Source: Chitinophagales bacterium (GTDB lineage: Bacteria; Bacteroidota; Bacteroidia; Chitinophagales; Chitinophagaceae). Taken from it: a stretch of 64,000 bases of DNA. A program made the position numbers and the translations under genes. A model generated the notes under the pieces. That model saw nothing but the letters and a program-made list of their open reading frames with translations. It was not told the DNA's origin and did not search any database. Below are positions 42,783 to 50,469 of the stretch, one piece after another (position 1 is the first letter of the stretch; each line of letters opens with the position of its first letter). The stretch is from NCBI GenBank assembly GCA_020636505.1, contig JACJXR010000003.1, positions 248,001 through 312,000 of the forward strand, in the 5' to 3' direction.

Positions 42783-43631
42783 ATGAATAAGTTACTACTC
42801 CTATTGCTTGTAATGCATTTTACAGCTGTTGCTCAAACGGACACAAAACATCCCGTCAGAGAAATAACTGCTGAAGATTCCGCAAAGGTTGAATACTATT
42901 GGAACAAGGCTATGAGGTCAAGGATGACTTCTGAGCAAAGACAATTGTATTTGGACAGTGCTTTGGCCATTACTCCATGGCGTGCATATTTCTGGCAACA
43001 AAAATCCATGCCACTAACCAAAATGTTCAAACATGAACTTGCTGCCCCATTCTTGGATAGTGCGGTAAAGTATGACCCCAAATGTTATATAGACTACAGC
43101 GGCTACGTTAAATGTATGTTCGGTAGAAGGTATAGGGACGCTATGGAAGATTTGTTCATGGCAAAAGTGCTAATCGGAGAAGGAACAGTTATGGATCATC
43201 CATACGACTTCTACATCGGAATATGCCATCTTCAGCTGAACAATTATGATTCGGCAAAATATCTTTTCAGGAAGTGTATCGATTACAGAAAGAACAAGCT
43301 CGGTGAAGAATGGGTGCATCATCTCCACCTCTTTTATCTGGGTGTGGTATATTACGAACAAGACAGTATACGGAAGGCTTTGGAGACTTTTGACAGAGCA
43401 TTGAAGCTGGTGCCTACGTTCCCTGATGTGAAATTGTATAAGGCATACTGTTTGTCAGACCTTGGGCGAAAAGAACAAGCACTTATAGAATTGTATCAAA
43501 CAGATAGTCTTGTCCGTTTGGGGTATGATATGAATGAAGACAACACACGTCATATTCTGTACCCGTATCAACTTAGGAAATATTACCTGCAAAGCGCGAT
43601 AAGACGCTTAGAAGCTGTACTAAAAGAGTAA
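42783..43631 (+). CDS. Secreted TPR-repeat protein
   Basis: A 282-residue protein with a signal peptide (LLLLLLVMHFTAVAQ) and at least three TPR-like units (for example VHHLHLFYLGVVYYEQDSIR, KALETFDRALKLVPTFPDVK). The architecture resembles the TPR lipoprotein at 41216. It is probably periplasmic; partner unknown. A near-consensus CAACTTTG element is at 42740-42747. Confidence 0.78.
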   Translation: MNKLLLLLLVMHFTAVAQTDTKHPVREITAEDSAKVEYYWNKAMRSRMTSEQRQLYLDSALAITPWRAYFWQQKSMPLTKMFKHELAAPFLDSAVKYDPKCYIDYSGYVKCMFGRRYRDAMEDLFMAKVLIGEGTVMDHPYDFYIGICHLQLNNYDSAKYLFRKCIDYRKNKLGEEWVHHLHLFYLGVVYYEQDSIRKALETFDRALKLVPTFPDVKLYKAYCLSDLGRKEQALIELYQTDSLVRLGYDMNEDNTRHILYPYQLRKYYLQSAIRRLEAVLKE

Positions 43632-43724
43632 CCTGTCTTCCGAAATAAAGGAAATGATAACGACATGAATGAGTAAAGCTCATCGGCTTTTTATATTTTT
43701 ATGCTTGAGGCATAATATTACTTT

Positions 43725-44186
43725 ATGGAGATTAAGGATGTTACCGAAGCCAAAGAAATGGCTATGCTCAGTAAGCCGTTGCTTGATATACATGTTGAAA
43801 ACCACCCATTGATATTCAAACCTTTTGATGAGAATGCCGTTGTCGGCCACTTCGAACAATGCATGGCAAGGCCTGAGTATATACACTTGGGTGTGTACGA
43901 AGGCGACGATATCATAGGCTATTTGCAAGCCGAAATAAAGCAGATACCCGGCTCTGTGTATGTGTACCCAATGATGCATGCACATATTCATCAGATGTAT
44001 GTGAAGACCGATTATCGTGGGAAAGGGTACGGAAAGATGATGATAGACGAGATAAAACGCCGTGCCAAGAAGTTGGGTATGAGTAGGATAGACCTAGCCA
44101 TATGGGAGATGGATATAGGTAGTGTAGACTTTTATGCATCATGTGGTTTCACAACCGACCAAACACATATGTACATCAATATTTGA
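43725..44186 (+). CDS. GNAT-family N-acetyltransferase
   Basis: A 153-residue acetyltransferase. QMYVKTDYRGKGYGKMMIDE (residues ~88-107) has the R/Q-x-x-G-x-G/A acetyl-CoA loop, and the C-terminal DFYASCGFTT strand-helix is typical. Substrate unknown. It is upstream of the MlaF-like ATPase by 23 nt. Confidence 0.9.
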   Translation: MEIKDVTEAKEMAMLSKPLLDIHVENHPLIFKPFDENAVVGHFEQCMARPEYIHLGVYEGDDIIGYLQAEIKQIPGSVYVYPMMHAHIHQMYVKTDYRGKGYGKMMIDEIKRRAKKLGMSRIDLAIWEMDIGSVDFYASCGFTTDQTHMYINI

Positions 44187-44209
44187 TAATACCGTCAGGA
44201 CAGTCGTAA

Positions 44210-44977
44210 ATGATAGAAGTAAAGGATATATACAAGAGTTTTGGTGACAAAGAGGTATTGAAGGGTATATCCGCCAAGATGGAACCCGGAAAAACCAACC
44301 TTATCATCGGCTCCAGCGGTAGTGGAAAGACCGTTTTCATCAAATGCATGATAGGGTTGATAAAACCTGATAATGGCGAGGTGTTGTACGAAGGAAAGAA
44401 CCTGTTGGAGATGAACCGCTACGAGTTGAAGCAGCTTCGTCAGCAAGTGGGCATGCTGTTTCAAGGTGGTGCATTGTTCAGTAGTTTGAGTGTCGCTAAA
44501 AACGTGCGTTTCCCATTGGATATGCTTACCGATATGTCCAAAGAAGAGAAGAACGACCGTGTGAACGAAGTACTGAGACGTGTAAACCTCGACGAGACCG
44601 TCAATAAGAAATATCCTTCCGAAATAAGCGGAGGTATGCAAAAGAGGGTTGCATTGGCTCGCGCCATTGTGATGAACCCCAAATATCTGTTTTGCGATGA
44701 GCCCAACTCTGGCCTTGATCCGCAAACATCCATGGTCATAGATGATTTGATAAAGGATATCACGCATGAATATAACATGACCACTGTTATCAATACCCAT
44801 GATATGAACTCCGTTATGTCTCATGGTGATAACATCATCTACCTACACAAAGGTCATAAGAAATGGGAAGGCAGCAGTAAAGACATCATATTCAGTGACG
44901 ACGAGGAACTGAACAAATTCATTTTCGCATCCGAGTTCATGCAGCGAGCGAAAGAAGCTAACAAGAATAAGTTGTAG
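44210..44977 (+). CDS. ABC transporter ATPase, MlaF-like
   Basis: A 255-residue ATPase. Walker A is GSSGSGKT (~34-41), the signature is SGGMQKR, Walker B is YLFCDEPNSGLDP, and the switch His lies in NTHDM. FQGGALFSSLSVAKNV and the G-G-M-Q-K-R signature are typical of the Mce/Mla lipid-transport ATPases that maintain outer-membrane asymmetry. MlaE and MlaD genes are not adjacent, so partners must be elsewhere. A hairpin follows. Confidence 0.9.
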   Translation: MIEVKDIYKSFGDKEVLKGISAKMEPGKTNLIIGSSGSGKTVFIKCMIGLIKPDNGEVLYEGKNLLEMNRYELKQLRQQVGMLFQGGALFSSLSVAKNVRFPLDMLTDMSKEEKNDRVNEVLRRVNLDETVNKKYPSEISGGMQKRVALARAIVMNPKYLFCDEPNSGLDPQTSMVIDDLIKDITHEYNMTTVINTHDMNSVMSHGDNIIYLHKGHKKWEGSSKDIIFSDDEELNKFIFASEFMQRAKEANKNKL

Positions 44978-45033
44978 TTTGTTTATTGATAATCAATTCT
45001 TTAAAGTAATTGTATTAAAGTGTTTTAAAAGCA

Positions 45034-45057
45034 GAAAGCCGGTTGAGACCGGCTTTC
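45034..45057 (+). terminator. Stem-loop behind the MlaF-like gene
   Basis: GAAAGCCGGT pairs with ACCGGCTTTC around TGAG. The T-run is poor (CGTAAAC), so termination efficiency is uncertain. Confidence 0.65.
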
Positions 45058-45235
45058 GTAAACTTAGAATTGATTACCCATTACATACTTAAAAATCTTC
45101 AGGTGAGGGTGATTTTGTATCGTTTACCTGCGCCATACGAAAGGCGCGTCGAGGGATAAGACGGAGGGGTTGAACAAAAGGTTGGCGGAATTTGAAAAAA
45201 ATATTTCTCACCGGACATATATCATATTATTTGCA

Positions 45236-45266
45236 TTGGCTTTTGCCTCTATTTAGCTTAATTTTG
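45236..45266 (+). promoter_or_regulatory. Complete -33/-7 promoter of sucD
   Basis: TTG (45236-45238), a 20-nt spacer, then TAATTTTG (45259-45266), 43 nt before the ATG. Confidence 0.82.
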
Positions 45267-45309
45267 CCCGCGTTAAAACATTTTAGTTCATTAAGAGATT
45301 CTCATAGCA

Positions 45310-46191
45310 ATGGCTGTTTTAGTTAATAAAGACTCCAAGGTAATAGTACAGGGTTTTACAGGTAGTGAAGGTACCTTTCACGCAACCCAAATGATTGAAT
45401 ACGGTACTAATGTGGTAGGTGGTGTTACACCAGGCAAAGGTGGACAAACACACCTCGACAAGCCAGTATTCAATACGGTACAAGAGGCTGTTGATAAAGT
45501 AGGTGCAGATACATCAATAATATTCGTTCCGCCTGCGTTTGCGGCAGATGCCATCATGGAGGCGGCCGATGCCGGAATCAAGGTGATAATATGTATTACA
45601 GAGGGCATTCCTGTACAAGACATGGTTAAGGCTCGCGCTTACCTGAACGGAAGGGATAGCCGCTTGATAGGCCCTAATTGTCCGGGTGTCATCACTGCGG
45701 AAGAGGCCAAAGTAGGCATCATGCCGGGCTTTGTGTTCAAGAAAGGCCGTATAGGTGTTGTGTCCAAGTCGGGTACACTTACTTACGAGGCTGCAGACCA
45801 AGTTGTTAAAGCAGGTATGGGTATATCTACCGCGATCGGTATTGGTGGTGACCCGATTATCGGTACCACAACCAAAGAAGCGGTTGAATTGTTGATGAAC
45901 GACTCTGAAACAGATGGCGTTATCATGATAGGTGAGATAGGTGGTAGCATGGAAGCTGATGCGGCCAACTGGTTGAAAAACAATATGACAAAGCCTGTTG
46001 TAGGTTTCATCGCAGGACAAACAGCGCCTCCGGGCCGTCGTATGGGCCACGCAGGAGCCATCATCGGTGGTGCAGACGATACAGCAGCAGCCAAAATGAA
46101 GATCATGCGCGAGTGTGGTATTCACGTAGTTGACAGCCCGGCTGATATAGGTAAAACAATGGCGGAAGTGTTGCAGAAGCAACCCGCTTAA
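45310..46191 (+). CDS. sucD: Succinate-CoA ligase (ADP-forming), alpha subunit
   Basis: A 293-residue TCA-cycle enzyme subunit. VQGFTGSEGTFHATQ binds CoA, LIGPNCPGVI is conserved, and GHAGAIIGG holds the phosphorylated His. The sucC partner is not adjacent: the gene is monocistronic with its own promoter and terminator, a split arrangement also seen in other Bacteroidota. Confidence 0.96.
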   Translation: MAVLVNKDSKVIVQGFTGSEGTFHATQMIEYGTNVVGGVTPGKGGQTHLDKPVFNTVQEAVDKVGADTSIIFVPPAFAADAIMEAADAGIKVIICITEGIPVQDMVKARAYLNGRDSRLIGPNCPGVITAEEAKVGIMPGFVFKKGRIGVVSKSGTLTYEAADQVVKAGMGISTAIGIGGDPIIGTTTKEAVELLMNDSETDGVIMIGEIGGSMEADAANWLKNNMTKPVVGFIAGQTAPPGRRMGHAGAIIGGADDTAAAKMKIMRECGIHVVDSPADIGKTMAEVLQKQPA

Positions 46192-46215
46192 AAATAACAG
46201 TAAGTACAAATTCCG

Positions 46216-46242
46216 AACGGCTGCCATAGGCAGCCGTTTTTT
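46216..46242 (+). terminator. Intrinsic terminator of sucD
   Basis: AACGGCTGCC pairs perfectly with GGCAGCCGTT around ATA, followed by six T. Confidence 0.92.
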
Positions 46243-46268
46243 ATAGGTCAATTAATTATTTTCGCGGC

Positions 46269-47363
46269 ATGATATATAAGGCTATCGGTTTGATGAGTGG
46301 CAGTTCGCTGGATGGATTGGACATTGCATTTGTGGAGCTAAACGAAGTGCGTGGGGCATGGACCTATCAAATAATACATGCTGAGTGCATAGAGTATGAT
46401 AAAGAACTGACCGAACAACTGAAGAACGTACATAATTTGGATGTGCCAGACTTTTTGAGGTTGCATACCAAGTACGGCAGATTTTTAGGACAGCAGGTGA
46501 ATGAGTTTATCGAGCGCAACGGTATACAGCATCAAGTACATGTCATAGGTTCGCATGGGCATACCGTTATGCACGACCCTGCCAATCATACCACGGGGCA
46601 AATAGGGGATGGGGCATCCATTGCCGCACTAACAGGTTTGCCTGTTGTCAGCGATTTGAGAAACCTTGATGTGGCACTTGGAGGGCAAGGTGCACCGATA
46701 GTGCCCATAGGAGACAGATTGTTGTTTGGTGAGTACGACTATTGGTTGAACATTGGTGGTATAGCCAATATCACTGTTCCACACAACGGAGGGTTATTGG
46801 CTTACGATGTTTGCCCCGCCAACCAGATACTGAACGGACTTGCCGAAACCGTTGGCAAAAACATGGACAAGGATGGTGAAATAGCACGCTCAGGTACATT
46901 GCAAATGGATATTTTGGCTGACCTGAATGATGAAGCATACTACACACAACAACCACCCAAGTCGCTCAGCAACGAGAAGGCGAAAGAGTTGGTGTTCCCA
47001 ATATTGTTGGAAAGCAAGAACGAATTGCCTGAACTGATGCGTACCGCCGTACAGCATATTGTTGAAAAAGTTACAGAAGCTGTACAGCAATATCCTTCCG
47101 GAAAAGAGCAATCGAAACTCTTGGCAACCGGTGGGGGAGCATTGAACACCTTCATGATGGAGTTGTTACGAAACAGCCTTGCAGATAATAATGTAGAGTT
47201 GGTGATACCCGACGAGAAGACCGTGCAATTCAAAGAAGCCATTGTGATGGCATTGATAGGTGTCTTGCGTTGGAGAGAAGAGACCAATGTATTGAGCAGT
47301 GTGACCGGTGCGAGCAGAGACAGTATCAGTGGAGCCCTATGGATGGGGCATAGCTATAACTAA
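46269..47363 (+). CDS. anmK: Anhydro-N-acetylmuramic acid kinase
   Basis: A 364-residue ASKHA-fold kinase that opens and phosphorylates 1,6-anhydro-MurNAc during peptidoglycan recycling. GLMSGSSLDGLDIAFVE is the N-terminal signature; VIGSHGHTVMH, GDGASIAALTGLPVVSDLR and GGQGAPIVPIGD are conserved. A near-consensus TATTTTCG at 46257-46264 ends 4 nt before the ATG. Its stop overlaps the convergent Cys-module gene by 4 nt. Confidence 0.94.
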   Translation: MIYKAIGLMSGSSLDGLDIAFVELNEVRGAWTYQIIHAECIEYDKELTEQLKNVHNLDVPDFLRLHTKYGRFLGQQVNEFIERNGIQHQVHVIGSHGHTVMHDPANHTTGQIGDGASIAALTGLPVVSDLRNLDVALGGQGAPIVPIGDRLLFGEYDYWLNIGGIANITVPHNGGLLAYDVCPANQILNGLAETVGKNMDKDGEIARSGTLQMDILADLNDEAYYTQQPPKSLSNEKAKELVFPILLESKNELPELMRTAVQHIVEKVTEAVQQYPSGKEQSKLLATGGGALNTFMMELLRNSLADNNVELVIPDEKTVQFKEAIVMALIGVLRWREETNVLSSVTGASRDSISGALWMGHSYN

Positions 47364-48196
47364 CGAGACATTTGCACACCAGGTGCGGTGAGTATTATAT
47401 CTTCAGTGTTTCTATATGGAACTTGTTGTATTTCCTCTGTCACTTCGCTTTTGCTGCTTTCGACGTGATTGACGAAAATACCCATTACTATCTCAGTTTC
47501 TTCAAGTTTCAACAGCATGTCATTGTATTCTTGTATGTACGGATAGTTGTCTTCACCTGTCGATAATCTAACATTTACAAACAACCCTTTGTCGGCTAAG
47601 ACAGGTATGCCATTGATCAATCCTCTTTTCATTTTACCATCTTCTGTCTTTATATACGACTCTATGGTATAAGTACCTGAGTCTAAACCTGAAAAGGAGA
47701 AATCACCATGTTCGTTTGTTTTTGTCCTGTGACTGATACCGTCGCTGAAAATAGCTACGTGTGCACCCTTGATAGTTTTATCAGTTTGGTCGAATACTGT
47801 TCCTGTTACTTGGTTGGAAATGGTTGTGCAATCGGGCTTATCATCACCCTGCAAGGTTTGTTCTTGTGCATGTGGAACTTGTGCAAACGTAGGACTGTTA
47901 GGTATGGCCGTAAATACCAACGCCATCCCGACAGCTACAATCCCGTTGTATAGCGCACTGTGATGTTGTGGAGGAGGGAGTATGTTTCTATTCAGTTGCA
48001 ATGAGCTGAATCGCCCACAGAGTTGTTTGCCCGCATTGTCTGTTAAGTATCGGTATAGTTCTTTGTCCGAGTATCTTGAAAAGTCAACGATACACCTTTG
48101 ACAACTGTCGCAAAAACGTCCACGCTCTTGTGGTGTCATTTTGTTCCAATCCTGATGACAAGGTTGCGGAATTGATATTTGTATAGGTTTACTCAT
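47360..48196 (-). CDS. Cys-module / membrane / carboxypeptidase-regulatory-like protein, paralogue A
   Basis: A 278-residue protein, third and last of a tandem trio. The N-terminal ~75 residues contain five cysteines (C13, C29, C32, C35, C60) in IPQPCHQDWNKM, GRFCDSCQRCIVDFS and LCGRFSS. A hydrophobic segment (~82-104) ending TFAQ resembles an internal signal anchor. Residues ~128-212 form a carboxypeptidase-regulatory-like beta-sandwich (TGTVFDQTDKTIKGAHVAIF, NEHGDFSFSGLDSGTYTIES). The start at 48196 matches the paralogues and overlaps gene B by 8 nt; an earlier ATG at 48220 is possible. Function unknown. Confidence 0.8.
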   Translation of the reverse strand: MSKPIQISIPQPCHQDWNKMTPQERGRFCDSCQRCIVDFSRYSDKELYRYLTDNAGKQLCGRFSSLQLNRNILPPPQHHSALYNGIVAVGMALVFTAIPNSPTFAQVPHAQEQTLQGDDKPDCTTISNQVTGTVFDQTDKTIKGAHVAIFSDGISHRTKTNEHGDFSFSGLDSGTYTIESYIKTEDGKMKRGLINGIPVLADKGLFVNVRLSTGEDNYPYIQEYNDMLLKLEETEIVMGIFVNHVESSKSEVTEEIQQVPYRNTEDIILTAPGVQMSR

Positions 48197-48953
48197 GCGA
48201 AGTTGTATTGGTTTCTTCATACGGGATGTCGGGTGGAGCCATTGGCATACCTAACATATATTGCATCGGATCTTCATATTCCTTTACATACGGAAAGTAA
48301 TTATCTCCTGTTGATAAAGTCAAATCGATATAAACGGATCTGTTGGTCTCGATTGGTATATTCTTTATCAAACCTCTTTTTATCTCAACACCTTTTCCTT
48401 TCACAAATGCTTCGATGGTATGGTAGCCTGACTCAATGCCTGAAAATTGAAATGTGCCATGTTTATCCGTAGTGGTTCGTTTTTCCTTGTCTCCGTAAAA
48501 TATTATGACTGTCGCACCCTTTACCGGTTCACCGTCGTAGCTGTAAACCGCACCGTATACTTGTGTCTTACTTCCTGAGGGGTTGGGCTTTGCATCACAC
48601 TTCAAGATTTGCTCTTGTGCATGTGGTGCTTCTGCGAATAGTGGGCTGTTTGGTATTGCTGTCAGTACCAATGCCATCCCTGCAGCCATCAACCATTTGG
48701 AGACTGTGCTGAGTGGTTGTGGGGGAGGGAGTATGTTTCTGTTCAGTTGTGATGCTTTGAATCGACCACATATTTTATTGCCTGCGTTATCTGCTAAGTA
48801 TTGGTATAGCTCTTTGTCTGAAAGTTCAGAGAAGTCTACGAGGCATCTTTGACAACTGTCACAAAACCTCCCTTTCTCTTGTGGAGCCATCTTGTTCCAG
48901 TCCTCATTGCAAGGCTGCGGAATTGATATTTGTATGGGTTTGGTTTTGTGCAT
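48189..48953 (-). CDS. Cys-module / membrane / carboxypeptidase-regulatory-like protein, paralogue B
   Basis: A 254-residue protein with the same layout as its neighbours: cysteines 15, 31, 34, 37 and 62 (IPQPCNEDWNK, GRFCDSCQRCLVDFS, ICGRFKAS), a hydrophobic segment ~85-107, then the regulatory-like domain (YGAVYSYDGEPVKGATVIIF, TDKHGTFQFSGIESGYHTIE). Its first 103 coding bases are 97% identical to those of paralogue C, while the flanking code is clearly more diverged. It follows C after 11 nt. The Cys cluster may bind zinc or iron-sulfur in the cytoplasm; this is inferred from spacing only. Confidence 0.8.
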   Translation of the reverse strand: MHKTKPIQISIPQPCNEDWNKMAPQEKGRFCDSCQRCLVDFSELSDKELYQYLADNAGNKICGRFKASQLNRNILPPPQPLSTVSKWLMAAGMALVLTAIPNSPLFAEAPHAQEQILKCDAKPNPSGSKTQVYGAVYSYDGEPVKGATVIIFYGDKEKRTTTDKHGTFQFSGIESGYHTIEAFVKGKGVEIKRGLIKNIPIETNRSVYIDLTLSTGDNYFPYVKEYEDPMQYMLGMPMAPPDIPYEETNTTSHE

Positions 48954-48964
48954 CCGAAGTCGGT

Positions 48965-49705
48965 TTATTTTCTTTTAGGTTCCGGAGGTGTTACCCAGTC
49001 TCCCAAATAATAATCTTCTTCATAGTAATAATATGTCACAAATGGGGAAAGGTCGCCTGCATTCGACAATGTAATATCAACATAAACAGAACCATCTGTT
49101 TCAACAGGGACATTCTTTACCAGGCCCCTTCTTTCTCCATTTGCCCCTTCTTTAATATACGCTTCAATCGTATGGTTGCCCAGTGCTATTCTTGAAAAGT
49201 GATACTCGCCATGTTCATTCGTGGTCGTTTGATTTGTTATGCCTCCATAAGATATGATAACTGTTGCTTTACTTACAATTGCTCCATCGTAGCTGTGCAC
49301 CTTCCCTGTTATTTGTACATTCTTACCTGTAGAGTTTGGTTGCTTATCGGTATGTGAAATTTGTTCTTGAGTATGCGGAGCTTGTGCAAAAACAGGGCTG
49401 TCAGGTACAGCTGTAAATACCAATGCCATACCTGCTGCTATCATCCATTTGTATAGTGTACTATGCGGCTGCGCAGGTGGGAGTATACTCCTGTTCAGTT
49501 GTGATGATCTGAAACGTCCGCAGAGTTTTTTGCCTGCATTTTCAATTAGGTACTCGTAAAGTTCTTTGTCCGAGTATCTTGAAAAGTCTATAATGCACTT
49601 TTGACAACTGTCACAAAACCTCCCTTTCTCTTGTGGAGTCATCTTGTTCCAGTCCTCATTGCAGGGCTGCGGAATTGATATTTGTATGGGTTTGGTTTTG
49701 CGCAT
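48965..49705 (-). CDS. Cys-module / membrane / carboxypeptidase-regulatory-like protein, paralogue C
   Basis: A 246-residue protein, first of the trio. Cysteines 15, 31, 34, 37 and 62 are conserved (C-x15-C-x2-C-x2-C-x24-C). A hydrophobic stretch (~85-107) ends in VFAQ, and the regulatory-like domain spans ~125-215 (ITGKVHSYDGAIVSKATVII, TNEHGEYHFSRIALGNHTIE). A Tyr/Glu-rich C-terminus (FVTYYYYEEDYY) is unique to this copy. Its ATG shares one base with the stop of the small secreted gene upstream. The N-terminal module recurs in other Bacteroidota proteins from memory, without an assigned role. Confidence 0.8.
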   Translation of the reverse strand: MRKTKPIQISIPQPCNEDWNKMTPQEKGRFCDSCQKCIIDFSRYSDKELYEYLIENAGKKLCGRFRSSQLNRSILPPAQPHSTLYKWMIAAGMALVFTAVPDSPVFAQAPHTQEQISHTDKQPNSTGKNVQITGKVHSYDGAIVSKATVIISYGGITNQTTTNEHGEYHFSRIALGNHTIEAYIKEGANGERRGLVKNVPVETDGSVYVDITLSNAGDLSPFVTYYYYEEDYYLGDWVTPPEPKRK

Positions 49706-50067
49706 TATCGTTCTTTTTGATGGTTGGCATATTTGGCAGATGTTCCTTGAGCTGATTCCGGTATATATATGGTCTCGATACCATCATTAAAGTAGAGGCT
49801 ATATATTTTTCGATTATCTATGACGTATATTATCTCACAGCAGTTGCTTGTATCATTTGAGTGTTGTGTATGGTTGCTATTGTATTTTACACACATAGGG
49901 TTAACGATCTTTTCTAAATCAAAGATAGAGTTGTCGGCTCTTGTCTGTATAGCGTCAACCCCGTCTGTTATATTAACGACATTGTTGGATATTTTCGTAT
50001 AGTCATACTCCTGTCCAATGCTAATTAGTGAGCTAAATAGAAGTGATATGAATATCAGAGATTTCAT
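49705..50067 (-). CDS. Small secreted hypothetical protein upstream of the Cys-module trio
   Basis: A 120-residue protein with a signal peptide (LIFISLLFSSLISIGQ). The mature part has three cysteines (PMCVKY, SNCCEIIYVID) and resembles no family I know. Its TAA overlaps the ATG of paralogue C (TAATG), so it is translationally coupled and probably the promoter-proximal gene of a four-gene operon. Confidence 0.72.
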   Translation of the reverse strand: MKSLIFISLLFSSLISIGQEYDYTKISNNVVNITDGVDAIQTRADNSIFDLEKIVNPMCVKYNSNHTQHSNDTSNCCEIIYVIDNRKIYSLYFNDGIETIYIPESAQGTSAKYANHQKER

Positions 50068-50469
50068 CTAATTGTAAGTTACTACAACTACGAGATGTAT
50101 TTGCCATGCCATATTCACTTTATAGTGACAAAAATACGTATATTTGTATATGCTGGACATGAATTGGAGTTTGGCATGGTCGAAGCTTATATGCCCATCA
50201 AGGTCTAATCCGACAATTTTGAAGCTTAAATTGTGGCGTCTTTTCTTTGCCACTTTCTTTTTACGCAAAAAGAAAGCGGAGAAAAAGATGAAATTCGCAA
50301 CAAATTGCAACAATTTTATTTCAATAGGTTGATTATGAGGTTTTTGTGGAGGATGTAATAAGAAGTTTCAGAAAGCTCTCCACAACAATTTGCAACAAAA
50401 TGAAACATTTTGAGCGAATCATGAATACCTGTAAAAAGACAAATATGCCATGAATAAAATGCAACAATA
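50068..50469. other. 402-nt AT-rich intergenic region with a palindromic element and direct repeats
   Basis: No convincing gene is present. A perfect 10-bp hairpin sits at 50253-50276, and four copies of GCAACAA occur at 50297, 50307, 50392 and 50461. The promoter of the Cys-module operon should be in the part nearest 50068, but no exact TAnnTTTG was seen. Confidence 0.6.
50253..50276. repeat. Palindromic intergenic element
   Basis: CTTTCTTTTT (50253-50262), ACGC, then AAAAAGAAAG (50267-50276): ten perfect pairs, with partial pairing continuing outward. The composition resembles dispersed palindromic elements of Bacteroidota genomes. Confidence 0.55.

Larger units (their letters stand above)
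44978..45309. other. 332-nt intergenic region with nested inverted repeats and possible structured RNA
   Basis: No protein gene is seen here. It holds an 11-bp inverted repeat (TAATCAATTCT at 44990-45000 and its complement at 45066-45076) enclosing a terminator hairpin, three consecutive small stem-loops between 45100 and 45163, and the sucD promoter at 45236-45266. The stem-loop block lies upstream of the promoter, so it is not the sucD leader. Confidence 0.6.

Noticed and set aside
44195..44824. A 209-codon minus-strand open frame opposite the MlaF-like gene
   Set aside because: Shadow of an ABC ATPase with complete Walker and signature motifs.
50144..50332. Short plus-strand frame in the 402-nt gap
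   Set aside because: Its Lys/Phe-rich end is produced by the palindromic AT-rich element; there is no promoter or homology sign.
50253..50467. Possible CRISPR array or transposon end
   Set aside because: Repeats are only 7-10 bases with irregular spacing; no cas gene, transposase or target-site duplication is present.
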